From JAFGNV01 sp964612485 (lineage in GTDB: Bacteria; Chloroflexota; Anaerolineae; 4572-78; J111), in the NCBI GenBank assembly GCA_964612485.1, contig CAZTFF010000005.1:117806-181805 (forward strand): a DNA stretch of 64,000 nt, in the 5' to 3' direction. A program made the position numbers and the translations under genes. The notes beneath the pieces were generated by a model that worked only from the letters and a program-made list of their open reading frames with translations, made no database searches and was not told the origin of the DNA. Of the stretch, positions 17,585 through 26,763 are shown in pieces (within the stretch, counting starts at the first letter, position 1; each line of letters starts with the position of its first letter).

Positions 17585-18886
17585 ATGGTTAAAAGAATTG
17601 CGATGCTGAGCGTGCATACCTGCCCCTTGGCAACCCTGGGGGGAAAGGAAACCGGGGGGATGAATGTGTATGTGCGCGATTTAAGCCGGGAGTTGAGCCG
17701 GCGGGGGGTGTATGTAGATGTGTACACTCGCTCCCAGGACCCGGCTATCCCCCGGGTGAGCACTTCTCTGGCGGAGCGAGGGCGGGTCATTCACATCAAG
17801 GCCGGGCCGGAAAAGCCTTACAACAAAAACCGGGTTTATAATCATTTAGATGAGTTTGTGGCCGGCGTTCGGGCGCAAACCAACGCTGATGATGTTACCT
17901 ATGATATTGTATATAGTCACTACTGGTTATCGGGCATTGCGGCCAAACATTTGCGCGAACAATGGGATATTCCCTTTTTGCAAATGTTTCATACGCTGGC
18001 CGAGATGAAAAATCGTGTAGCCCAAAGCGATGCCGAGCGAGAACCTGTGCATCGTTCCAATTGTGAAGGCGAACTGATGACCTGGGCCGACCGGCTGGTG
18101 GCCGCCACCCCCCTGGAGAAAAACCAAATGAGCTGGCTTTACGGCGCGTCGCCCGAAAAGATCAGTGTAGTCCCCCCCGGCGTAGACCTGGAAAGATTTC
18201 GACCCCTCGATAAAAAAGAAGCCCGCTTGGAGATCGGTATTCCGGCCCATCACAAACTAATTTTATTTGTGGGCCGCATCCAGCCCCTGAAGGGCATTGA
18301 CGTGTTGATGAAGGCGCTGGCGCGGATCAAACGACAGGACCCGCATTTACTCGATGATGTTTGTGTCTCTTTGATTGGGGGCGCGCCGCAACCCGATGCT
18401 GAAATTGAACAGGCTGAGTTTGATCGCCTAGAGACGCTGCGCAGCGAGTTAGGTATTGGCGATTTGATCACATTTTTAGGCGCAAAAGATCAGGATAAAT
18501 TGGTATATTACTATGCCGCCGCCGAGATGGTGGTGATGCCCTCCCATTACGAATCATTTGGCATGGTGGCACTGGAAGCCATGGCATGCGCCACGCCCAT
18601 TATTGCCTCGGATGTGGGCGGGCTATCGTTCAGCATCGAGGATGGTTTCAACGGCTACCTGGTTCCCGGGCGCAACCCCGAAGCGCTGGCCGACAAAATA
18701 CGCATGCTGCTCAAATATCCGGTTCTGCGGGATCAGTTTGGCGAGCAGGCCCGTACCTGGGTGGCGCGCTACAGTTGGGTGGATGTTGCCGCAGAGATAT
18801 TGGATGTGTTTGACGATACCTTGAGCCACTACCAGAAGCGTCAATTTAAAGAGGCCAGATCAATTTGCGGGCAGTGTCTCCCTTGA
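17585..18886 (+). CDS. Family 4 glycosyltransferase (GT-B fold)
   Basis: 433 residues. The N-terminal Rossmann half carries the donor/acceptor loop GGKETGGMNVYVRDLSREL (about 19-38), and the C-terminal half has VVPPGVDLERFRP, FVGRIQPLKGIDVLMKAL and the nucleotide-sugar site SHYESFGMVALEAMA with the E-x7-E pair. This layout is that of the sucrose-phosphate-synthase/MshA-like subgroup of GT4. Substrates cannot be assigned. A GGGGAG site lies 5 nt before the ATG. It stands alone between tRNA-Gln and the convergent URO-D gene. The last ~15 residues contain CGQC and show no family match that I recognise. Confidence 0.85.
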   Translation: MVKRIAMLSVHTCPLATLGGKETGGMNVYVRDLSRELSRRGVYVDVYTRSQDPAIPRVSTSLAERGRVIHIKAGPEKPYNKNRVYNHLDEFVAGVRAQTNADDVTYDIVYSHYWLSGIAAKHLREQWDIPFLQMFHTLAEMKNRVAQSDAEREPVHRSNCEGELMTWADRLVAATPLEKNQMSWLYGASPEKISVVPPGVDLERFRPLDKKEARLEIGIPAHHKLILFVGRIQPLKGIDVLMKALARIKRQDPHLLDDVCVSLIGGAPQPDAEIEQAEFDRLETLRSELGIGDLITFLGAKDQDKLVYYYAAAEMVVMPSHYESFGMVALEAMACATPIIASDVGGLSFSIEDGFNGYLVPGRNPEALADKIRMLLKYPVLRDQFGEQARTWVARYSWVDVAAEILDVFDDTLSHYQKRQFKEARSICGQCLP

Positions 18887-18974
18887 GGATGGCCTTCGAA
18901 GGGGGCTAATGCTTACCGCCGGGAGAGCAAAAATCTCCAGTATCCACGCTCTAATCTCTCAACGGCGTGAGTTT

Positions 18975-19958
18975 TTAAGCAATCGTACGGTCCACCTCAA
19001 CCACCGCTTGCAAGTTTTCCGCCGGCGATTTGGTGGGGATGACACAGGCCGGCGCTAAAATGAGCCGTTTCCCGCCGGTTTGGCTGATCGCGTCTCTGAC
19101 CTGGGCTTGAACCTCATCCGGTGTTCCCTTTTCCAGAGTCACTCGGTCCAGGCCCGTCATCAGGGTTTTTTCGGTGAGATCGAGCGCCGCCCGGATTGAT
19201 GGCGGCGTTTCGTGGTTGTGCCAGCTTATGGCGTGGGCCGGATATTGGTTTGCGGTGTCAAAATAAGGGTTTTCGCCGTGAAGATGCAGGATCAGGGGAA
19301 CCGGTTCTGATTTCACCTGTTCCAACGCAATCAGATCGTACCGCACCACAAACTCCTGGCATTGATCTTTGCTCAACATCCCTTCTCGGGAAAGTTGGCT
19401 GGCAAAAAAGATACCGTCGGCTCCGGCGGTGAGCGCGGCGGCGGCAAAGCGAGATGTTGTCTCGGCAATGGTGGCCAGCCCAATGTGAACATCCGTATCA
19501 TATTTTTCCAAATGTTCAAACAGAATATCATCGGCCAGTTTGTAGGCAATCGTCATCGGGCTGAACACCGTCATCAAAAGGGGCGCATCCTCTTTATCGA
19601 GTTGATTTTTTATCAGGGTGACAGCTTCCAGCACTTCATTATAAACGCCTTCGGTGGGGTTCAGACCGGCTAAATCACGCCAGCTTTCGGGGTTTTTGAT
19701 AACCGGTTTTTTTAAATGCGGCGGCGTGTCATCATCTTTGGAGGAGGCGATGTTCGCGCCCCAATCTTCAATGGCGTACAGGCCGCTGGGCGTCAATTTG
19801 ATCAGATCAAAATCATATTGATGGTAAAACGCCAGAGTGGCCGAGGCCAGTCCGGCCGGTGTTTGATCTTGTTTGTGAAAATGACGCCATAAACTGAGCG
19901 GCACTTTGTCGACAAGTTGTCCTTCCAGCGCGGCGTAAACGCGTTCTTGCTTATTCAT
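18975..19958 (-). CDS. Uroporphyrinogen decarboxylase-family protein (MtaA/CmuA-like)
   Basis: 327 residues from ATG at 19956-19958, which has AAGGAAG 5 nt upstream; an in-frame TTG 18 codons earlier lacks one. The (beta/alpha)8 URO-D fold is suggested by the opening NKQERVYAALEGQLVDKVP, AGADGIFFASQLSR in the middle, LILHLHGENPYFD and the ending GGKRLILAPACVIPTKSPAENL. The His of LHLHG and the Cys of PACVIP are in the positions of zinc ligands in MtaA-type methylcobalamin methyltransferases; the arginine-rich N-terminus of true HemE is missing. So a corrinoid-linked methyltransferase or an unknown decarboxylase is more likely than haem synthesis. No corrinoid protein gene is nearby. Confidence 0.75.
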   Translation of the reverse strand: MNKQERVYAALEGQLVDKVPLSLWRHFHKQDQTPAGLASATLAFYHQYDFDLIKLTPSGLYAIEDWGANIASSKDDDTPPHLKKPVIKNPESWRDLAGLNPTEGVYNEVLEAVTLIKNQLDKEDAPLLMTVFSPMTIAYKLADDILFEHLEKYDTDVHIGLATIAETTSRFAAAALTAGADGIFFASQLSREGMLSKDQCQEFVVRYDLIALEQVKSEPVPLILHLHGENPYFDTANQYPAHAISWHNHETPPSIRAALDLTEKTLMTGLDRVTLEKGTPDEVQAQVRDAISQTGGKRLILAPACVIPTKSPAENLQAVVEVDRTIA

Positions 19959-20098
19959 CACGGCTTCCTTCTTGTCTAACCAGATGTACGTGATTGGTAA
20001 TTTTGAATCCAACTGAAGTTCCCATGCAGTTCAATAATAGCACAAATATTGAATAACTCAACAATCGTTCCTGCTTGAATTTATCCTTGGGAAAAATC

Positions 20099-23000
20099 TT
20101 AATCTAACAACCGTTGGCTGATTTCCTGAACGCAGGTGGTATGGCGGGTCAGGTCGGCCTGGAGTTGCTGGTTGTCTTTGTAGTTAAGGCGGCGCGCCAA
20201 AAAAGAGAATTCTTCGCTGTTGGCGGGGGGCACGGTTAGATCTTTGGCGTTGCCGCGCACCATTCGCAGCGCGTTGATCAGCCGGCGCAAAAATCGGTGC
20301 GCTTCGCGGAGTGGGTGGTAATCATCGGGCGATAAAATACCTGTCTCTTGCAAGGCGGTCATCGCTTGGGCGATGTTGGGGAGCCGGAGGCGCGGGTCCT
20401 GATGGCCGTAAGTGATCTGCAACCCCTGAACCAGATATTCCACATCCACCAACCCGCCGGGGCTGAATTTGGCGTTGATGGTGCCGGCTGTAACCAGATG
20501 CCGAATTTGTTTTTCGCGCATAGCGCGCATAGCGGCGGTATCAAAGGGTTGGTCGGTGTAAATGTATTTGTCTCGCAGGTTGACAATTTTCCGGCCAAGC
20601 TGTTCATCACCGGCAATCGGGCGCAGTTTGACCAGCCCCTGCCGTTCGTAGGCCCAGGCATCGCCCTCCAGCGAAAAATACTGCTTAAAGGAATCGAGCG
20701 ATACAGCCATAGTGCCCGCTTTGCCGTAAGGCCGCAGGCGCAGGTCTAACTCAAAGATGCCTTCCCGGCGGGTTTGGATGATTTGGTTAACGCGTTGCAC
20801 CAGCTTGTTATAAAATTCAGCGGTGGTGATTTTGGCGGGGCCGGTAGTTTTGCCGTTGCCCGCAAAAATAAACATCAGTTCAATATCAGAAGCAAACCCC
20901 AGTTCCTTGCCGCCGCATTTACCCAGGGCGCACACGCTCATCGTGGAGGAGCGTCCGTTTTCCAACCGAGGCAGGCCGTAGGTGGCGTGGAGTTCGGACA
21001 GGCTCAGGTGGTAGGCGGCTTCAATAATCACCTCGGCCAGATCGGTTAATTCGCCGGAAAATTGGCCGAATTCGTTTATGAGGCCCTTAATGTGCCGCAT
21101 ATCAATCCGAAACATTTCGCGGTCTTTAAAAGCGTTCAGGGCACCTATTTTGTCATCGCCGCTTTTTTTGGTTTGCAAGATGGCTTCTAATTCGCTCTGC
21201 AGATCGGCTTTGCTTTTGGCCTCGGCCAGGGCGTTGATATCGGCCACCACCGGAAAGAGGTTGTCGTGCTGCATCCGTAAAAAGTCGTTCCATAAAAAAT
21301 CGCTCACGCCCAGCAAGCGGGCCAGCGTGTCCAGCACTTCCCGCTTCTCCAGCGAGGTTAATTCGTCGGGCCAGTTAGGTTGGGTGAACAAATGCCCCAC
21401 AAATTGCCGGAAGTTTAAGAGCGCCTGTTCCGGGTTGGGCGAACTGGGCAGCAGGTGCGTAAAATATTTGATCAACACCGTGGCCGCGCGTAACTCGCGC
21501 TGTTTTTCCGGATCGATGATTTTTTGCCGCTGGGCATTGGTTACATACAGCGTGTCCCGCACCCGGTTGCCTACCGAAGAAACCTCCATGCGCCGGATGT
21601 TGATGCCGTTGAGGGCCAGCGCGTTGGTGAATTCGTACAAAAAGCCAATCGTATCCGGCGCATCAATTCGCAATACCGTGTGGCGGTCCGATGTGTCGTT
21701 GTCTATTTCAATATCTACCGGCGTCAGCGCGGTAGTAGCCACAGGAATATCAACCAACGCCCCGGCCACCTGTTTGGCCAACTCGCCCTGAGCTTTGTGG
21801 CGTTCTCCCGCCGCCAGATGGCAGACCAGGCCGGTCAGCCCGTCATCATAACGGGTCCAGGTCTGGTCATCAATTTTTTGAAAAATCGGGTAAACTGTGA
21901 AAACATCAACAATTTTCCTGCGGGACTGCTGGCGAGTTCGCCGGGTATTGCGTCGCCCCTTGTGCCGGGAGCGGTAATGTTTGGCCGGGGCGGTATCTTG
22001 GGCGGGCGGCCCATAGCTAAAAATATGGCCGTTGATGATGTCAAAGCCGTGGACAAACAATAAGCCGCAAATGAGGGACAACATGCCCAGATAATCATAG
22101 CCTACAATCGTTACCTGCCAATAGTCATTTTCCAGTGGAATGGCTTCAACTTTGATGGGGTTATCGGCGGAAAGTTGTTCCATCAACGCTACGTGGTGTT
22201 CAATATCAGCATCGCTAAAGGTAGCCACATAAGATGCCGGCATCCGCACCAGATGCGGCAGCACATCGGGGTAAGGAACCGTGGGGCCAGACTGTTGCTG
22301 TCGCGCCTCTTGCTCCGGTACGCCCAGATGGCGTTGGTAAACGGCCCGGATCACGGCGCTGTGCTGCTGGTAACGCTCCACCAGATTTTGCCCGGCTTCA
22401 GGCCCCTGGAAGCCCAGCCGTTGGGCCAATTGGGTCATCGCCTCGGGGTCGCTGGGCAAAGTGTGGGTTTGGCGGTAATGTTTTAGCTGGAGATGGTGTT
22501 CGATGGTACGTAGAAAAATGTAGCCGTCGGTCAGCACCCGGTATTCATCGGGCGGCAGGCGGTTGGCGTTAAAAAGAAGGGTCAGCGCGTCCAGGGTGTT
22601 GTTGCTGCGGACTTCGGGTTGTTCGTCGCCGTATAAAAGTTGCAGGTATTGGGTGACAAATTCAATATCGCGGATTGAGCCTTGGCCCAGTTTCACCTCT
22701 CCCCAATCACGCCCCTGCCGGCGGAGTTGTTGCTCTATGCGCTGCTTGAGCGCGGTAACTTCGGCGTGAACGGTATCGTCATCGGCTTCAAAAATAAAGG
22801 GCTGGGCCTGCTTTAAGAATTCCCGGCCAAGGTCTTGGCTGCCGGCCACCGCCCGAGCTTTTAGCAGGGCCTGTTTTTCCCACAACCGGGCGTTTTTTTC
22901 CAAATAACCCAGGTAGCCGTCTACGGTAGCTACCAGGGGGCCGGCGCTGCCCCAGGGGCGCAGCCGCATATCTACCCGGTACAAAAATCCTTCCGGCATC

Positions 23001-23824
23001 ATGCGGGCCAGCGCATCGATAAGATTTTGGGCCAGCCGCCGGTAGTGTTGGGGGTTTGAGCGGCACAAAAAGAGCAGGTCGATGTCTGAACTGTAGTTGA
23101 GTTCCTGCCCCCCCAACTTACCCATCGCCAGGATGGCAAAGTCATCGGGGCGAATATTGGCCTGACGCGCGGCCACGGTCAAACAAACACGGATCAGGCC
23201 ATCGGCCAATTGGGAAAGCTGATCTGTGACGGTGGTCAGGTCAAAGTAGTCGAGCAAATCGCTCACGCCAATACGCAGCAATTCCCAGCGTTGGTAGCGG
23301 CGCAGGGCGTTAAGCAGGGCGCTGGGATCGGCGGGGTCTTCGTTAGAGAGCAGCAGCAGCGGGGTAATGGTGCGGCGGGCTTCGGTTTGAAATTGTTGGG
23401 CTGTTTTGGGCTGGGTCAGTTCCTGGAGATTGCCAAAATTATCAAAGTAGGCCGGATCGCGCAGCAGGATTTCGGTGAGAAATTGGCTGGCGGCGAACAA
23501 TTTTATCAAGATTTCAATGAGGCGGGGGTTGTTTCTGAAGTGGTGAAAGAGTTGCAGTTGGTGGGGATAATTGTGGGTGAACCGGCCAAAATTAACCAGT
23601 ACATTATCGGGATTGGCGGCGTCGGACAGGGCCAGCAGCAGGTAAGAGAGACTACCGGCAAAGATATGGCGATTTTCCCGGTTATGGGCAATTTTTTGCA
23701 AACGGCGATAGGCCGCCGCCGGGTTGGCAAAGCCACCGGGCGCTAACAGCCGTTGAATCTCTTCATCGTCAAGTTGATCCTGGAACAAAAGCCTGGGGGA
23801 GTCTTCAGAAAATATGGCGGTCAT
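20099..23824 (-). CDS. glnE: Glutamine synthetase adenylyltransferase/deadenylase with internal ACT domains
   Basis: 1241 residues from ATG at 23822-23824, compared with about 950 for enterobacterial GlnE. Two nucleotidyltransferase domains are clear: GKLGGQELNYSSDIDLLFL (about 235-253) and GKCGGKELGFASDIELMFIF (about 968-987), each followed by its LRLRP(W/Y)G(S/K)AG motif and by a helical GlnE domain (GQGSIRDIEFVTQYLQLLYG; FSPGGLVDVEYLVQGLQI). Between them, about 560-770, sit two ACT-like domains (IVGYDYLGMLSLICGLLFVHGFDI; LRIDAPDTIGFLYEFTNAL), separated by a very basic linker. That pair is laid out as in GlnD. GlnE adds and removes AMP on glutamine synthetase; glnA lies 101 bp upstream on the same strand, so the two are likely cotranscribed. 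The ACT pair may bind glutamine or another amino acid (inference). Confidence 0.88.
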   Translation of the reverse strand: MTAIFSEDSPRLLFQDQLDDEEIQRLLAPGGFANPAAAYRRLQKIAHNRENRHIFAGSLSYLLLALSDAANPDNVLVNFGRFTHNYPHQLQLFHHFRNNPRLIEILIKLFAASQFLTEILLRDPAYFDNFGNLQELTQPKTAQQFQTEARRTITPLLLLSNEDPADPSALLNALRRYQRWELLRIGVSDLLDYFDLTTVTDQLSQLADGLIRVCLTVAARQANIRPDDFAILAMGKLGGQELNYSSDIDLLFLCRSNPQHYRRLAQNLIDALARMMPEGFLYRVDMRLRPWGSAGPLVATVDGYLGYLEKNARLWEKQALLKARAVAGSQDLGREFLKQAQPFIFEADDDTVHAEVTALKQRIEQQLRRQGRDWGEVKLGQGSIRDIEFVTQYLQLLYGDEQPEVRSNNTLDALTLLFNANRLPPDEYRVLTDGYIFLRTIEHHLQLKHYRQTHTLPSDPEAMTQLAQRLGFQGPEAGQNLVERYQQHSAVIRAVYQRHLGVPEQEARQQQSGPTVPYPDVLPHLVRMPASYVATFSDADIEHHVALMEQLSADNPIKVEAIPLENDYWQVTIVGYDYLGMLSLICGLLFVHGFDIINGHIFSYGPPAQDTAPAKHYRSRHKGRRNTRRTRQQSRRKIVDVFTVYPIFQKIDDQTWTRYDDGLTGLVCHLAAGERHKAQGELAKQVAGALVDIPVATTALTPVDIEIDNDTSDRHTVLRIDAPDTIGFLYEFTNALALNGINIRRMEVSSVGNRVRDTLYVTNAQRQKIIDPEKQRELRAATVLIKYFTHLLPSSPNPEQALLNFRQFVGHLFTQPNWPDELTSLEKREVLDTLARLLGVSDFLWNDFLRMQHDNLFPVVADINALAEAKSKADLQSELEAILQTKKSGDDKIGALNAFKDREMFRIDMRHIKGLINEFGQFSGELTDLAEVIIEAAYHLSLSELHATYGLPRLENGRSSTMSVCALGKCGGKELGFASDIELMFIFAGNGKTTGPAKITTAEFYNKLVQRVNQIIQTRREGIFELDLRLRPYGKAGTMAVSLDSFKQYFSLEGDAWAYERQGLVKLRPIAGDEQLGRKIVNLRDKYIYTDQPFDTAAMRAMREKQIRHLVTAGTINAKFSPGGLVDVEYLVQGLQITYGHQDPRLRLPNIAQAMTALQETGILSPDDYHPLREAHRFLRRLINALRMVRGNAKDLTVPPANSEEFSFLARRLNYKDNQQLQADLTRHTTCVQEISQRLLD

Positions 23825-23925
23825 GGTGAAGGTATTATAATCAAAAGTAGACAAGTGTCTAAGCCGGAAAAGAAAAAATGGGGGCAAGCATGCGCCTGCC
23901 CCCATCTGGGTGATGCGGCGAACCT

Positions 23926-25338
23926 TTAGATGTCGAAGTAGAGGGTAAACTCGTGAGGATGCGGGCGCAGCCGGACGGGATCCACTTCGGCTTCCCGCTT
24001 GTAGGTGATGTAGGCTTCCAGAATATCCGGAGTGAATACATCGCCTTGCAGCAGGAAGTCGTGGTCTGCTTCCAGTGCGTCGAGAACATCGGCCAGTGAG
24101 CCTGGCGTATTCAAAACGTTGACCGCTTCCTCGGGCGGCAGGTCGTAAAGGTCTTTGTCAACAGGTTCGCCGGGATCAATTTGGTTCTGGATCCCATCCA
24201 GACCGGCCATCAACAGGGCGGCAAAACATAAATAGGGGTTGGCGCTGGGATCGGGAGCGCGGAATTCAACCCGTTTGGCCTTGGGGCTGCCGGAATACAT
24301 CGGGATGCGGCAGATGGCCGAGCGGTTTCGCTGCGAGTAAACCAGGTTGATGGGCGCTTCGTAGCCCGGCACCAGCCGTTTGAAAGAGTTGGTGGTGGGC
24401 GAGGTCAGGGCCAGCAGCGCCGGGGCGTGCTTGAGCAGGCCGCCAATATAGTAGCGGGCGGCGTCGGACAAACCGGCGTAACCGGATTCATCATACATGA
24501 TCGTATCGCCGTTTTTCCAGAGGCTCTGGTGAGTGTGCATCCCGCTGCCGTTGTCGCCAAAGAGCGGTTTGGGCATAAAAGTGGCGGTCAAGCCGTTTTG
24601 GCGGGCGACGTTTTTGACCAGGTATTTGTATCCCATAATCGCGTCGGCGGTTTTGGTGAGGGTATCAAACTTCAGGTCGATTTCGGCCTGGCCGGCGGTG
24701 CCCACCTCGTGATGGTGAACTTCTACGTAAATGCCAATGGATTCCATGGCCAGTACCATGCGGCTCCGCACGTCTTGCAGGGTGTCGGTGGGCGGGGCGG
24801 GAAAGTAACCGCGTTTGGGCGGAATTTGCGCGCCCAGTCCCGGTTTGTCGCTGTTCCACCACCCTTCGCGGCTGTCAACCTCATAAAAGGCCGAATTGGT
24901 ACCGCCGCCGTAGCGAACAGTATCAAAAATAAAGAACTCGGCTTCCGGGCCAATGAAAATGGTATCGGCAATGCCGGTTTTTTTCAGGTAGGCTTCGGCC
25001 TTTTTAGCTACGTAGCGCGGATCGCGGCTGTAGGGCTGGCGCGTGACAGGATCGTACACGTCGCAGGTAACTACCAGGGTTGGGGTTTCAAAAATTGGGT
25101 CTACAAAGGCGGTGGTGGGGTCCGGGATCAAAATCATGTCTGATTCTTGAATCTCCTGGAAACCACGCACGGAAGACCCATCGAAGCCAAGCCCTTCTTC
25201 AAACAATTCTTCATCTACCATTTTGGTGGACATGCTGAAGTGCTGCCAGGTTCCCGGCAGGTCGGTGAACCGGAAGTCCACCATTTTGATGCCCTGTTCA
25301 CTAATGAGCGCCAATACATCTTTTACTGTTTCTGCCAT
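23926..25338 (-). CDS. glnA: Type I glutamine synthetase
   Basis: 470 residues, the usual GS-I length. It makes glutamine from glutamate, ammonia and ATP as a dodecamer in the cytoplasm. Visible signatures: GFDGSSVRGFQEIQESDM (N-terminal), GPEAEFFIFD metal site, the VHHHEVGTAGQAEIDL segment, NGSGMHTHQSLW and the NRSAICRIP loop. DKDLYDLPPEEA near the C-terminus contains the tyrosine adenylylated in the GS-I-beta subclass, so GlnE encoded next to it has its target. A strong AAGGAGA site precedes the ATG by 7 nt. A 350-bp structured leader region lies upstream. Confidence 0.97.
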   Translation of the reverse strand: MAETVKDVLALISEQGIKMVDFRFTDLPGTWQHFSMSTKMVDEELFEEGLGFDGSSVRGFQEIQESDMILIPDPTTAFVDPIFETPTLVVTCDVYDPVTRQPYSRDPRYVAKKAEAYLKKTGIADTIFIGPEAEFFIFDTVRYGGGTNSAFYEVDSREGWWNSDKPGLGAQIPPKRGYFPAPPTDTLQDVRSRMVLAMESIGIYVEVHHHEVGTAGQAEIDLKFDTLTKTADAIMGYKYLVKNVARQNGLTATFMPKPLFGDNGSGMHTHQSLWKNGDTIMYDESGYAGLSDAARYYIGGLLKHAPALLALTSPTTNSFKRLVPGYEAPINLVYSQRNRSAICRIPMYSGSPKAKRVEFRAPDPSANPYLCFAALLMAGLDGIQNQIDPGEPVDKDLYDLPPEEAVNVLNTPGSLADVLDALEADHDFLLQGDVFTPDILEAYITYKREAEVDPVRLRPHPHEFTLYFDI

Positions 25339-25525
25339 TTTAAATCTCCTTATTTTGTAATATTTTATAACGCACCGAAAGCAGGTTTGGCAAACCCGTC
25401 ATCGGCAGACCACAAGTTTATTTAGCGCAGGCCCAAATGGGGAAAGTCCCCGGCCTGATTGCTTACCCATTCATACCACCTTTGGTGATGTCGTGCCATC
25501 GTTGGCAGGTGTTGGGGGCTGGAAT

Positions 25526-25565
25526 AGCTCCAGCGTTCGGGATGAGGGTGTTGAACGCTGGAGCT
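25526..25565. repeat. Palindrome with 13-bp perfect stem
   Basis: AGCTCCAGCGTTC (25526-25538) pairs with GAACGCTGGAGCT (25553-25565) across a 14-nt loop. No T-tract follows on either strand, so it is not a standard terminator; it looks like a REP-type palindrome. Confidence 0.7.
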
Positions 25566-25587
25566 TGTTGACTCCCGTCCGTTTAAC

Positions 25588-25682
25588 GTACTTTCTCAAT
25601 AAACTGGGTCAGAGTGGGTTGAGCTTGTCGAAACCAACGGTCTTCGACAGGCTCAACCCTCGTTCCCCGAAATATTGAGAAG
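25588..25682 (-). repeat. Dispersed ~95-bp palindromic element, copy 1
   Basis: The ends are complementary (TTCTCAATAA ... ATATTGAGAAG) and an inner inverted repeat is TTGAGCTTGTCGAA ... TTCGACAGGCTCAA. A closely similar copy in opposite orientation lies at 40524-40619. The size, nested inverted repeats and lack of coding capacity fit a MITE/REP-like element. Confidence 0.8.
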
Positions 25683-25689
25683 ATACCCT

Positions 25690-26649
25690 TTAACTTTGAA
25701 TCGTTACCGCTTCAGGGCTGGTGACTAAACCGCGTCGAACCAGGTCCTGGGCCGCGCGCCAGCGCAGATCGTCCATATTTTCGCCAATGTAAAGGCTGTA
25801 ACGGTTTTCATTTTTGCGATACTCTACGGCAATAATGCCTTTGCCGTTTTTGTAGGTGTCGAAGCTCGACTTATCAAACACCAGCTTTTCGGGCTGCACT
25901 TTGAGCGTGCCTTTGACCCGTTCCCAATAATCGGGCAGCAGGCGGTCGGCGCGCAGCTCATACGAATCTTTGAGGCGTTTGTCGGCAATGAGCGCCTGGG
26001 CCACCTGGGTTCGCAGCAGCAGAATTTCGTAGCCGCCGGCCAGGTCAATTTCCCGTTTGCCGCTGGCGGCGTAGGTGTAAACGCTGCCTTTATCATCGGC
26101 CAGAAAAACAGGTGCCCAGAATTCATTTTCATCAGAAGATTGTGGGCGTTTTTTCAGGTAGAAGATGGGGCGAACCAGGGCCAGCGAGTCCATGTTGACG
26201 CCGCGCACCCGCAGCCGTTCGCTCTTGCCCGGCGTACCAATTTCGCCCACGGCATTGAGATACTCGGTGAGATGCTCGCGTACTTTGGCCAGCTCAACGT
26301 GCCGGAAAACCGGGCCGCCGGGCGTGGTGGCAAACACCTCATCGCCAATGGTGTAAACCGGATAAGTTTGTCGCGAGCGCCGGGCAATGAACATGTAGGT
26401 GGGCAAGCGCGCCATATTTACCAGGCCGCGAATAAGCCGTTCGGTAACGGGCACAATGTCTCTGGGGGTGGTGGCATTGACCTGAAACCCACAAATTTCA
26501 ACATTGTAGCCTGTTTTTCCATTGGTTGATTTATAAACCGGAATATGGTATTTTGATTCGAGGTCGATGGTAATGGTGGTAATTTCCACATTTACAAAGT
26601 AAGGTACGGCCTCGTTGTTTTTGACGTTTTGTTCTAATTCGATTTTCAT
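25690..26649 (-). CDS. Protein of unknown function within the nitrogen block
   Basis: 319 residues. No family recognised. There is no signal peptide or membrane helix. The N-terminal third is rich in beta-type residues and includes KTGYNVEICGFQVNATTPRDIVPVTERLIRGLVNMARLPTYMF; a basic stretch ARRSRQTYPVY follows. The C-terminal third contains GKREIDLAGGYEILLLRTQVAQALIADKRL. A GGAG site precedes the ATG, and codon use looks like that of its neighbours, so it is a real gene. It lies between amt and glnA on the same strand, but a hairpin after amt (26707-26745) and the repeat-filled region before glnA suggest it may be its own transcript. Confidence 0.7.
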   Translation of the reverse strand: MKIELEQNVKNNEAVPYFVNVEITTITIDLESKYHIPVYKSTNGKTGYNVEICGFQVNATTPRDIVPVTERLIRGLVNMARLPTYMFIARRSRQTYPVYTIGDEVFATTPGGPVFRHVELAKVREHLTEYLNAVGEIGTPGKSERLRVRGVNMDSLALVRPIFYLKKRPQSSDENEFWAPVFLADDKGSVYTYAASGKREIDLAGGYEILLLRTQVAQALIADKRLKDSYELRADRLLPDYWERVKGTLKVQPEKLVFDKSSFDTYKNGKGIIAVEYRKNENRYSLYIGENMDDLRWRAAQDLVRRGLVTSPEAVTIQS

Positions 26650-26706
26650 AGGGCCTCTCCTCAGGATAATTAGCTGTTGGGTAAAATCTCAGTTATCAGC
26701 CTGCCG

Positions 26707-26745
26707 GCCGGCTATCAAGTTTGATAGTTTTACTTGATAGCCGGC
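26707..26745 (-). terminator. Hairpin downstream of amt
   Basis: Perfect 14-bp stem GCCGGCTATCAAGT / ACTTGATAGCCGGC with an 11-nt loop, starting 19 bp after the amt stop codon. There is no long T-tract, so termination strength is uncertain; it may also protect the amt mRNA 3' end. Confidence 0.55.
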
Positions 26746-26763
26746 TGTTGAAAGCTAATTAAC

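Larger units (their letters stand above)
25339..25689. other. glnA upstream region with hairpins and a dispersed repeat
   Basis: No gene. Read on the minus strand toward glnA it holds: a dispersed 95-bp palindromic element (25588-25682), a 13-bp stem palindrome (25526-25565), and, about 80-100 nt before glnA, a nested hairpin (CAGGCC / GGCCTG enclosing GGGGACTTTCCCC). I looked for glutamine-riboswitch consensus words and found none. No clear -35/-10 pair was identified. Confidence 0.5.

Noticed and set aside
18975..19958. HemE (haem-pathway uroporphyrinogen decarboxylase)
   Set aside because: The arginine-rich N-terminal substrate motif of HemE is absent, while His/Cys positions fit MtaA-like methyltransferases; no haem genes nearby.
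25339..25460. Glutamine riboswitch before glnA
   Set aside because: The consensus words of the known glnA RNA motif are not present on the transcribed strand.
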